From NCBI RefSeq assembly GCF_000002995.4, contig NW_025062288.1:1-64000 (forward strand): DNA of 64,000 nucleotides, read 5' to 3'. This DNA comes from Brugia malayi (lineage: Eukaryota; Nematoda; Chromadorea; Rhabditida; Onchocercidae). The notes beneath the pieces were generated by a model that was not told the DNA's origin, made no database searches, and was given only the letters and a program-made list of their open reading frames with translations. Every line of letters begins with the position of its first letter. Positions within the stretch are counted from its first letter, which is position 1. Shown here in pieces: positions 14,213 to 21,690 of the stretch. A program made the translations under genes and the position numbers.

Positions 14213-15160
14213 AAGAAATTAACTTAATAGTAATACACTATTTTTTGCAAATATTCAACTATATTTTTTAACTTATAATTTTAAGCTTCCTTATAACATT
14301 TAAAGTGTAGATGCAAAATATAATTCATCGAAATTTCGAAAAAAGTATAGATAATTGGCTTGAGACGCATTTAACAGCCTTACATTACCATTTTATAGCT
14401 CTATAGATCTTAGAAACTCTCTTACAAAATTGCCCCCCAGTAGATGCCAATTTTCTACTGTCCTCTCTTGCACAGTATAAAAACAGCATTTCTTCTGATG
14501 CTTTGCTACCTTAATGTATAATATCAAGCTGTGTTACGACTAAAAGCTGTACAACTTGATAAACCTTGCCAATCCTTTATCATGAGATTGAAGTTGTTTA
14601 TTTATTCTCAATCTGTACAGATTAAGCGTATAACAGGGATGACTTCGTATTTTTTACCTTTTGCACTATTTACACCTCATGCCTTTATAAATCTTACCTA
14701 GATTTCAGATTTTTACCTCTACAAATCGAAACGCAGCGGCAATTTACAGGATTAGAGAGTGAACAATTTCTATATGGAATTCTTTTGCCTTTAATCTGCT
14801 GCTAATTTTGGATATCTCATAAACATAAGGGTAACGTAGAACATTGTTCTAACCACTTAGCATAACTTTGCCACTGCTTAGCTACGGCGGCTCCTCTTTT
14901 TTATCTTCGAGCATTGCACTTGGCATAATGCTGTCCTTAGTAGAAATCAGACTATCATATTAAATCTTCGTGAGCGTAATTCTTTTAAAAGACACGCTAT
15001 AGACTAGTTCCTTTATACTATGCCTTTCCTCTTTCTCCTGAAGTCAAAATCCATAACTTAACTTTAGAAACTTCAAAATAAGATGCGATCTAATACCAGG
15101 CAATTATTTCATTACATAAAACCTAATCTGCATTATTTCATCACTTATATCTTCAGCTTT
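14213..15160. other. Gene-free stretch with one shared segment
   Basis: No convincing gene on either strand. About 14,600-14,770 resembles 54,305-54,490 (both have TCTGT(A/G)CAGATTAA, then TTTTGCACTAT, then CAGGATTAGAGA), so at least this part is a repeated Wolbachia-type or duplicated intergenic segment. The rest is AT-rich unassigned DNA. Confidence 0.5.
14600..14770 (+). repeat. Dispersed repeat, copy 1 (second copy near 54,305-54,490)
   Basis: Diverged direct repeat of a segment near 54,305-54,490. Shared landmarks in order are TCTGTRCAGATTAA, TTTTGCACTAT, ACCTxxATGxCTT, TTTTTACCT and CAGGATTAGAGA. The two copies differ by many substitutions and small indels. Origin (Wolbachia intergenic or host) is not clear. 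Confidence 0.5.
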
Positions 15161-15162
15161 AA

Positions 15163-15452
15163 CGATTCTCCTTGTTGGCAGAGGCTTGAGTAACATAATC
15201 CATTATGGTGCAGAGCACAACTTCACCGCTAAGCTATTAGTTACTATATTCATAGTTTTAGCCATTTCTCTCAGTGCATTTATTAGATTGTATTTCATTG
15301 GGATTGGCAGTGAGAAAGTTATTGCAAAAATAGATGTGACTTATATGGTAATATTACTGATTTGCAACCAAGTTTCTTTGAGAATACAAGTGTTCAAGAT
15401 GTCATCTCAGCTCAGCACTGTTACTGGTACCTCTGGGCTGCTGCTACTGTAA
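15163..15452 (+). pseudogene. Unrecognised membrane-protein fragment
   Basis: An open frame without an obvious bacterial start, followed by in-frame stops near 15,452. It shows one strong hydrophobic segment (LLVTIFIVLAISLSAFIRLY, about residues 18-37) and a shorter second one (TYMVILLIC). The coding-like composition and position inside an island of Wolbachia relics suggest another bacterial fragment, but I do not recognise the protein. Just downstream the strand changes and an ftsZ relic begins. It could also be a chance frame. Confidence 0.35.
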
Positions 15453-15549
15453 TTAATAATACCAATGCTACCTACTTATTGTCATGACGTCACTTGGGAA
15501 GAAAGTGCGCAATTGTGCATGTTTTGCCCAGAATAAGCTAAGTGAGCTT

Positions 15550-15745
15550 GCATCACTCTTTGACGCTCCAGCTCTTGCCTCTCTTGCTGCTCTTGCAATT
15601 ACCAAGCGCTGCGCCTGTTGCAGTGCCATTACCCATCCCTGCCACATGCTCCTCCATCGATGACTCTCCTGCTGCACCCTTGCCGACATCTCCTACCTCT
15701 GAAGGGCAACGCTCTACCCAGCTGAATATTGCTTGTGCAAAACGT
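15550..15745 (-). pseudogene. ftsZ: ftsZ fragment, copy A
   Basis: Short piece of the tubulin-like cell-division GTPase FtsZ. Reading minus, VGDVGKGAAGES is followed by GMGNGTATGAA and then ARAAREARAGASK. In FtsZ the corresponding order is DVGKGAAEES, then the tubulin signature GMGGGTGTGAA, then AKAAREARA. The signature has two glycine changes (GGGTGTG to GNGTATG) and the roughly 16 residues between the two blocks are mostly deleted. A frameshift sits just after the signature. A second fragment, copy B at 53,400-53,735, covers the adjacent upstream part of the same protein. Broken at both ends and not functional. Confidence 0.72.
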
Positions 15746-16560
15746 GTACAGTCTTTTTTGCAAGCTGTGTTTATTGAATATGGAGAAAATAAGCAATTTT
15801 TTGTCTTTTTCTGAAATATCTCCAAATTATTTCAATATTCCAGAAAAGGAGAAAGGAACTTTCTTTGAGGGTTGCTTGAATGATGATTGTGCAGAGGAAG
15901 GAGTGAATCAAAGGTAATATAATAACTCGAAAATCGATACTTGATACATACGGTGCAGATGTAGTGTGTTATTGGACAGCAGACTGAAAGCTTGGAGTTT
16001 ATACAGTCAACTCTGAAAACATATCAAAATTGGCAAGTGCCTCGTTACAAAACTTTTCAATGCCAGCAAGTTTATTTCTAATTCATGGAAAGGTATCCAG
16101 CTGAGACATGGATCAATAGATACTGCCTAAACTATATAAAGTTATAGCAACGAATAACTTATTACAATTTGAATACTGTGAAGCTTTGGGTGCAGTAGAA
16201 GGATTTTTTTGGAAAGACTTTTGTGACAATCACTTGGAATTAGCAACAAACAACAAGTGAATATGGAGATAAAGTAAGCAGCGAGGCAAAGTTTGACATA
16301 TGTGTTGAATACTACTTTGCGGTTATTTGCTTTGCACCTTCTCTGCCATACATTACTGAACAAATATATCACCAACTATAGCTGTAATTCTGTGCACAGT
16401 CGAATTGGCCGAATAAGGAAGGAGGAGCTTATCTGTGATAAGCATTCTGAAGAAATGGGAGATATTCATGTAGATAGATATTAAACGAGGATAAGTTGAA
16501 TCAGTCGGCGCAGAATGATTTACAGACAGTCCGCAATGCTGAAATGATAGAATGGAGTGA
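15746..16560. other. Unassigned sequence between ftsZ and trmD relics
   Basis: Mixed composition, with short frames on both strands, none longer than about 90 codons and none with a motif I recognise. Position among relics suggests more decayed Wolbachia DNA. I assign no gene. Confidence 0.4.
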
Positions 16561-16589
16561 AAACGCACAAGAGGACTTATAACTGATAA

Positions 16590-16760
16590 TGGGAAGTTTA
16601 TTGTTGGTAGGATTTCCTCATGTAACGACATCATGTGGTCGATTTGAGGGTATGGGTGAGTATACTCCTCATACTGTTTCAGGAGGTGAACCAGCAGCGA
16701 TGGTAGTTGTTGATGTGTGCGTTAGACTTCTTCCTGGTGTGGTAAATAATTCCGGTAGTA
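16590..16760 (+). pseudogene. trmD: trmD fragment (tRNA guanine-N1 methyltransferase)
   Basis: Part of TrmD, the SPOUT-class enzyme that methylates G37 of tRNAs using S-adenosylmethionine. The fragment reads [20 protein letters not shown] then [19 protein letters not shown]. This matches the knotted SAM-binding region, normally CGRFEGIDxR...GDYVLSGGE followed by A...VRLLPGVxGN. About ten residues are missing between GRFEG and the SGGE loop. Only about 45 of about 240 residues remain, followed by a stop, so it is dead. It runs tail-to-tail into the PD-(D/E)XK relic on the other strand. Confidence 0.75.
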
Positions 16761-16764
16761 TTCA

Positions 16765-17753
16765 TTTGTTTCTGCATTAGAATGATTTTCATTACTATTC
16801 TTGCTAGCATCTGAAGTTATTGATTTCATAATTATTTGTTCTATTTTTATTTTTTCTACTAGGTTTAGTTCTTTTGATTTTATTATTTCTCTTTTCAACG
16901 TTGGAAGACTTATAGACATACCTGCCTTAAGTGAATTTTTCGGTACTGCTATTTTAGCTTTCTTCACTCTACCCTTCTATGCTCCAACTTTGATGCCTCT
17001 CTCTTTGCTAGTTTTGACACATTCTCCTCTATCTTTTTTAGTAGCTGTATTCAAGGATGGCTTTGTTTTTCTGTAAATTCATTAGATTCCTCTTTCTTCA
17101 TACGCTATTTTATCTTCTTCATTCCAACGGAACTCATCTAACCCATCGTATGCTAGCTTTTACATCTGTTTCAGTGGTATCCTCTGCATTCTTAAAAAAG
17201 AAGCGTCAATGCTCTACTATATTTATTAATTGCTCTACTTTACTCCTAGACAATTTAGGTAGTTCAATAAAAATAAATTGAAAATCTTTCAAGTAATAGC
17301 CATTGGTTTTTGTATCATGTATATTATGAGTAGATACACAATCAACCTTTTTAGAGAGTAAGTTACAATTGGAAATTACAATAAAGAAAACTTTCTTTAA
17401 ATCAATGTCTAATTGAGCAAGCCTTAACCGATTTATCTAATTGCCTTAGTAAGCCTTAGCAGCACAAAGTTGAACACGTTTCTTAAAGTCTTTGTTTATA
17501 GCGAGCTGCACTTCAATTACACACCTGGTTCCAGTGGCATCCTTGCGAAAACATCAACTATGCTTTGTTTGTCAGAGGTAATTTCAGGATCGATTATAGC
17601 GCTTAAGAATTCTACCGCTTGTATAGCATTTATTTCAGTGAATCCTAAAATATCATTGAGAAAGCGAATAAGAATCTTCTTATTCTTTTCAGTGCCAAAG
17701 ATTTTCTTAAATATTAGGTCAAATTTCAGATCAGGAAATTTTGATAAAGCCAT
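16765..17753 (-). pseudogene. PD-(D/E)XK (Rpn-like) transposase-family relic, copy B
   Basis: Second relic of the family seen at 13,375-14,212, same strand. From the ATG at 17,753 an uninterrupted 78-residue N-terminal part reads MALSKFPDLKFDLIFKKIFG and continues with KKILIRFLNDILGFTEINAI and ITSDKQSIVDVFAR. This is the typical start of Wolbachia PD-(D/E)XK transposase-family proteins (DxxFKxxFG, then LxxFLNDIL). After that, frameshifts and deletions accumulate; 17,050-17,260 and 16,900-16,990 still align with the more 3' part of copy A or the family. The catalytic aspartate in SDKQSIVD(V) is visible. No inverted repeats or target-site duplications are evident. Inactive. Confidence 0.75.
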
Positions 17754-17959
17754 GATACAATAACCTTTAAAACTTTAATATTATATATTACGATACAAAA
17801 TTTATCAAAAATTTTTTAATATAGTAAAATCGGCATATATATTAACCTGTAGAATGTAGAATGAGACCATTTAATTGAGCAACCAATACTTGATTTCTGG
17901 TTAATGGGAGATTTACCAGTTTCTGCAGTAGATTTTATAGCTTGAAATAAATTACTACT

Positions 17960-18346
17960 CCCTATCTCATAGTTCTGGATTTTCCTTTTTTTGCATCGTT
18001 AAAACAGAGATTTAAATTAGCATTAAAGCCAAAAAAGTCAGGAGTATAAACAGCACCATACTCTTTAGCTACTTCCTGTTTACTGTTAATCAGATATGGA
18101 AATGTAAACTTATTTTCCTCGGCAAAATTAATCATATTTTCAAAGGAATCTTCTGGGTATTCATTTACATTCATTTGGCATTATTGTATTATTGTATTCA
18201 CCTGATAATCCTTTTTTAACAAATCAATATCACTTACCGAGTTACTAATAACTGATTGTGCGTAAGGACAGTGGTTGCATATAAAGCTTACAATAAAACC
18301 ATTTTTTCCACAACAATCACTTAATGTATAGTATTTGTTGTCCACC
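17960..18346 (-). pseudogene. Thioredoxin-family / peroxiredoxin-like protein relic
   Basis: Reading minus, an N-terminal part gives GFIVSFICNHCPYAQSVI, with the CxxC-type motif CNHCPY of the AhpC/TSA-like 'thioredoxin family protein' group. After a frameshift near 18,185 it continues MNVNEYPEDSFENMINFAEE and then FPYLINSKQEVAKEYGAVYT, followed by PDFFGF. Order and spacing (redox motif, NxNxxxYPEDSFExM, then AxxYGAVxTPDxF) fit that family of about 180 residues. Both the N-terminus and the C-terminus are lost. As a relic it has no expected redox activity. Confidence 0.72.
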
Positions 18347-18514
18347 CCAGAAGAGTGAAATTCTTTGCAGTGAAGTCAGAATCTACCTTAGGACTATTCG
18401 AGTAACCGTAGCTTAGGGAATATTACAACTTATAATTTGTGATTTTACTTAAATGTCAAACAGTTCTTATGTATAATATTTGCGTCTCCTTTTTTGGTAT
18501 TACAATTAAAACTT

Positions 18515-19103
18515 ATGTTCATAACTTTTGAAGCAATAGACGGCTCTGGTAAAACAGTACAGTCTGAGTTGCTTGCAAATTATTTTAAGCAAATTCACGA
18601 TGAAAACAATATGGTATTGACTCGAGAACCAAGCGGCACTGACTTTGCACAAAAGGTAAGAGGACAGCATCGATCCCGTCTCCGAACTCTTGCTACTCAT
18701 TTCAATGAGATATGAGCATGTTGAAAAAGTAATACTGCCAGCTCTAAAAAAAGGAAAGATAGTGAGTATTGGTGACCGGTTTATCGATTCAATTACTGTA
18801 TATCAAGGGTACGGACTTGGTGTTGACCTAGAGCTAATGCGAGACCTACACGAGTTAGTAAAAATTAAATACCCAGATAGCACATTTATCCTAGATATTG
18901 ATATTCAAATTGGGCTGAGCAGATCAAATCATAGAAACAAATATGAAGAGATGAACATTAGTCTAAGGTTCGAAAAGGATTTCAAGAAATAGCTATAAAG
19001 GAGCCTGATAGGTATAGTATTATAAATGAAATTGAAGCTAAGGATAACAATCAAGTTCATGTTGAAATTGTCAACAAAGTCACTGCAACAAGGCCGGTTT
19101 TGC
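18515..19103 (+). pseudogene. tmk: tmk relic (thymidylate kinase)
   Basis: Thymidylate kinase phosphorylates dTMP to dTDP. The ATG at 18,515 starts MFITFEAIDGSGKTVQSELL; the P-loop GSGKT is preserved. TREPSGTDFAQKVR follows, matching the TREPGGT motif with G to S. Next a short deletion shifts the frame near 18,660, and the second frame reads DSIDPVSELLLLISMRYEHV and later DRFIDSITVYQGYG, the DRYxxSxxAYQG substrate-binding motif. The frame shifts again near 18,970, and the tail runs to about 19,103. Nearly the full length (about 195 residues) is present, making this one of the most complete relics, but it has at least two frameshifts and cannot encode active enzyme. Confidence 0.85.
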
Positions 19104-19194
19104 TAAGAGTAAGGCCAGCTTCAACACCGTTTGTAGAAAATAACCATCTGTTTACACTTAAGTCATTCTCCACACTTAAACCTCCCCTAATTTG

Positions 19195-19562
19195 CCTTTT
19201 CTTTTTTACCTTTTTCAAATAATATCACGATATCTACCCATCGCATCTATTTCACACCTATTTTTCTTACCTCTGATCAAATCCATCAGAACACACACTT
19301 ACACCAACGTTAACGAACATTTCAGATTCAGAAATACTAAAAAAGGCACATTAGCTTCACCTGCAACTGCACAAGCAAGCATACTTCTACCGAAATCCTT
19401 TCGGTATTTCCCCGCCTAACACTTGAAATTCTTATCTCTGCTCTAGAAAGTGAACGATTTCTACTAACTCTTCTTCTGCTTCATCAATCCCAGCAACATT
19501 ATCTAATGTCGCTTTTCTCCACTAGTCATGAGCGTAGCTTTTGATTTGCCAAAGTTTATAGT
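19195..19562 (-). pseudogene. ftsH: ftsH fragment 1 (AAA domain, N-terminal part)
   Basis: Piece of the membrane-anchored ATP-dependent zinc protease FtsH. Reading minus: NFGKSKATLMTSGEKRH, then DNVAGIDEAEEELVEIVHFL, then VLGGEIPKG, then ACAVAGEANVPFFSIS and finally EIDAMGRYRD. This is the family order from the linker through VAGxDEAKEEL and GAxxPKG to GEAxVPFFSxSGS and EIDAVGRxR. The stretch that should hold Walker A (GPPGTGKT) between IPKG and the AVAGEA motif has been deleted, and several frameshifts are present. Other parts of ftsH lie at 39,312-39,590 (duplicated at 58,740-59,012) and 50,470-50,800. Confidence 0.85.
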
Positions 19563-19684
19563 TCTGTTACCTCCTTTTTGTGTTACCTGTTTGCGTTTCT
19601 TTTAAAAGGAACAGCAACGAGCCAATAAAGATAAATGTTGGAATCTATTGGATAAGATAAGTAATCTACCAATTCACTTTTCTG

Positions 19685-19825
19685 TGATGACAATGTACGT
19701 GACCAGTTCCCGCACTATGCATATAAAATATTAAATTAGTTTCTAATTCTCTATTTTTTTAATATGAATTGCTATTTTTTTAATAGTTTTTACACTTAAT
19801 TAAATTAAAATTTGATAGTCAATCT
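19685..19825 (+). repeat. Solitary degenerate satellite monomer
   Basis: An isolated piece of the satellite inside the first Wolbachia-derived island. ATGACAATGTACGTGACCAGTTCCCGCACTATGC matches the monomer island of type 'GTGACCAGTTCCCGCACTATGC' (compare 648-690). The downstream TTTTTTTAATATGAATTGCT and TTTTTACACTTAATTAAATT parts also follow the monomer order. It lies between the ftsH and guaB relics. Confidence 0.75.
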
Positions 19826-19867
19826 TACTTTTCTTGCTTTACATGTTTTTGTAACGTTTTGAATTAC

Positions 19868-20432
19868 AGAAAATTGTGACACACTTACACCCACTACTTG
19901 TTGTGCATGTTGATCTAGGTTCCATTCTAATCTTCATTGCATCAACACCTGCATCAACATTAATTACGTCAATCTCTTCTCTGACCATAGTTTCACATCT
20001 TTCTATACCATCCTTTTTACCAGTACCAACTGCAGCGGCAACTCTGAGCCGCCCTTAAGCATCATTACATGAATTAGGGTATCTATTGTATTTCTTAATA
20101 TCTTTAACTGTGATCAAATCTATAGAGTAGGTGTTTTCATCTATGACCAAAAGCTTTTCTATTCTATTCTCATGCAATAGTTTCATTGCTGAAGCGCTCC
20201 CGTATTGTAACTAACTTCTCTTTTGTCATTACCTCGGGGACTTTTATACTTTTTTCTGATTTTTTTAACCATCAATAAACCTTATATCTCTGTTACTTAA
20301 AACTCTGACTAACTTGCATTGATCAACCACAGGAATACCAGAAGCTTTTTCAATAATGAAATTGCTTCTGCAACTGTTTTATCAGGGGAACAACACAGTC
20401 TGAAGTAGAGGAGTCAATAGTCAATTGCTTAT
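19868..20432 (-). pseudogene. guaB: guaB relic (IMP dehydrogenase)
   Basis: IMP dehydrogenase makes XMP for guanine nucleotide synthesis. Reading minus, the CBS-domain part gives KASGIPVVDQCKLVRVLSNR and DIRFID, then KVPEVMTKEKLVTI and LLHENRIEKLLVIDE. The barrel part follows as VAAAVGTGKKDGIERCETMV and EEIDVINVDAG, and finally TCTTS, the remnant of the catalytic-cysteine loop GPGSICTTR. The order is correct for the family. Single-base shifts are frequent, and the barrel is deleted between VDAG and the active-site loop; both ends are missing. Non-functional. It is followed on the right by the tRNA-like repeats. Confidence 0.85.
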
Positions 20433-20495
20433 GTAATCCACTGACTTTTTTTGCTGCTTTCTTTTTGTACTCATGTATGAGAGACACATTGCTTT

Positions 20496-20572
20496 GGTCG
20501 GTGTGGCTCAGTCGGTAGAGCATCAGCTTGTGGTACTGAGTGCGGCTAGTTCGGCTCTGCTCACTCTCTCCA
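20496..20572 (+). pseudogene. tRNA-His(GTG)-like sequence, copy 1
   Basis: TGGCTCAGTCGGTAGAGC fits the tRNA D-arm and A-box (TRGCNNAGYNGG) exactly. It is followed by an anticodon-arm-like TCAGCTTGTGGTACTGA: stem TCAG/CTGA, one C-A mismatch, and loop TTGTGGT with GTG at the anticodon position. The T-arm is poor (TAGTTCGGCTCTG versus GGTTCGANNCC) and the acceptor stem does not pair well, so this looks like a tRNA-derived pseudogene or SINE head, not a working tRNA. Confidence 0.5.
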
Positions 20573-20651
20573 GAAAGATCGTTCCCTGCCTTATGATGAG
20601 TACTAAATTAGTGTGCAATTACACAGCCAGCAAAGGCTCCTTGAATAATCC

Positions 20652-20732
20652 GAGTGGGTGTGGCTCAGTTGGTAGGGCATCAGCTTGTGGCATTGAGTGC
20701 GGCTAGCTCGGCTCTGCTCGCTGCCCTCACTT
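20652..20732 (+). pseudogene. tRNA-His-like sequence, copy 2
   Basis: Second copy of the tRNA-like head: TGGCTCAGTTGGTAGGGC (A-box exact), then CAGCTTGTGGCATTGAG with the GTG triplet kept, and GTGCGGCTAGCTCGGCTCTG in place of the T-arm. The T-loop has lost TTC (CTCGG instead of TTCGG), so an active tRNA is unlikely. Confidence 0.5.
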
Positions 20733-20919
20733 AAAATCTCCTCTGCATTATTATGAGTCTTTAATCAGCCAGCAAAAACTCACTCCCCAAACCATCTAAG
20801 TGGGTATGTGCGCCTAGTTCGGTTCTGGTCGCTCTCCCAAATGAAATCTCCCTTGCAAAATGATGAGTAGTCCTAAACACAGCAAAAACTCTCTAAATCA
20901 TCTGAAAATTCCAATAAAC

Positions 20920-21612
20920 GATTGTCAGACATGTTATGTTCGTTCAACCTATTGTCTTCATCAGATGTACCTCAACTTCTTGACTAAATTTAACGAAGTT
21001 GGTAAGGAATATAGCATTATCGTCAATAAACGCATAGGGCAGTTTATATATCTATTGTCTCTTTATTTAAAAGAAGCTTTTTTTGCCATCTTCATCTTCT
21101 ATACCAAGCTTTTAGTTATTTTGTATATTTAATGCTCAGAAGTAAAATCTATTACTCCTTTAGAATCTAATTCTTCTTTTTGCTTTCGGATAACTGATAG
21201 AATATTAAATCTTCAGTAAAGTCAGAAGCAGACGATACACCAATTAGTGTTGCAATTCTTTCTGAAAGTTGGAGAGCAGTGAGCAACATCAGGCGCCGTC
21301 TCATGCTTGAACCTATAATTATTTGCTTGCCGTTACGAGTTACTCTAACACAATTTTTTTGCCAATCACTCATCGTGTAATCAGTGTAATCAGCACCTGA
21401 ATAACCAATAACCATGACCAAAGTAATCAAATAACACAAATGCTATATGAGTTTCTTGACAAAATTTTTAAATAGCAGCTGTTCTAGTTCCGTTCATATT
21501 GAATGAAAATCCACCGAAAAAGACTATGGAAGCTTTTTTTTTTTTCCTTTGTAGCTCACAATGTGCTATGTACTCACTGTTTTCATCAAGCAAAATAATG
21601 CTGTAATCCATG
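20920..21612 (-). pseudogene. Alpha/beta hydrolase relic A
   Basis: Relic of an alpha/beta-hydrolase of about 250 residues. Reading minus from the ATG at 21,612: MDYSIILLDENSEYIAHCEL, then ASIVFFGGFSFNMNGTRTAA and KFCQETHIAFV, then YTMSDWQKNCVR. The nucleophile-elbow region IIIGSSM (GxSxG type, with the last glycine lost by a shift) leads into LTALQLSERIATLIGVSSAS, then DFTEDLIFYQLSE and LDSKGVIDFTSE. Short C-terminal pieces (IDINCP, then TSLNLVKKLR in another frame) run down to about 20,930. The poly-T run near 21,533 and other shifts break the frame. Family known by fold only, so substrate is unknown. Confidence 0.68.
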
Positions 21613-21690
21613 TTATTTTGGTATAGCAACCTGACTATCGTTTACTTGACACTTAAGTAACTGATCAGATCTGCAATTTCCTGCGGACTC

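Larger units (their letters stand above)
20478..20895 (+). repeat. Tandem tRNA-His-like repeat, three copies
   Basis: Three head-to-tail copies of a unit of about 150 bp. Each unit has a tRNA-like head and a tail ending near CAGCCAGCAAA(A/G)(A/G)CTC. Copy 1 starts near 20,493, copy 2 near 20,651 and copy 3 near 20,797. The offset between copies 1 and 2 is about 157 bp. Copy 3 lacks the A-box half. The copies differ by many substitutions, so the duplication is not recent. Confidence 0.75.

Noticed and set aside
16142..16634. Frames of 63-93 codons between ftsZ and trmD relics
   Set aside because: They overlap on both strands, lack motifs and are no longer than expected by chance.
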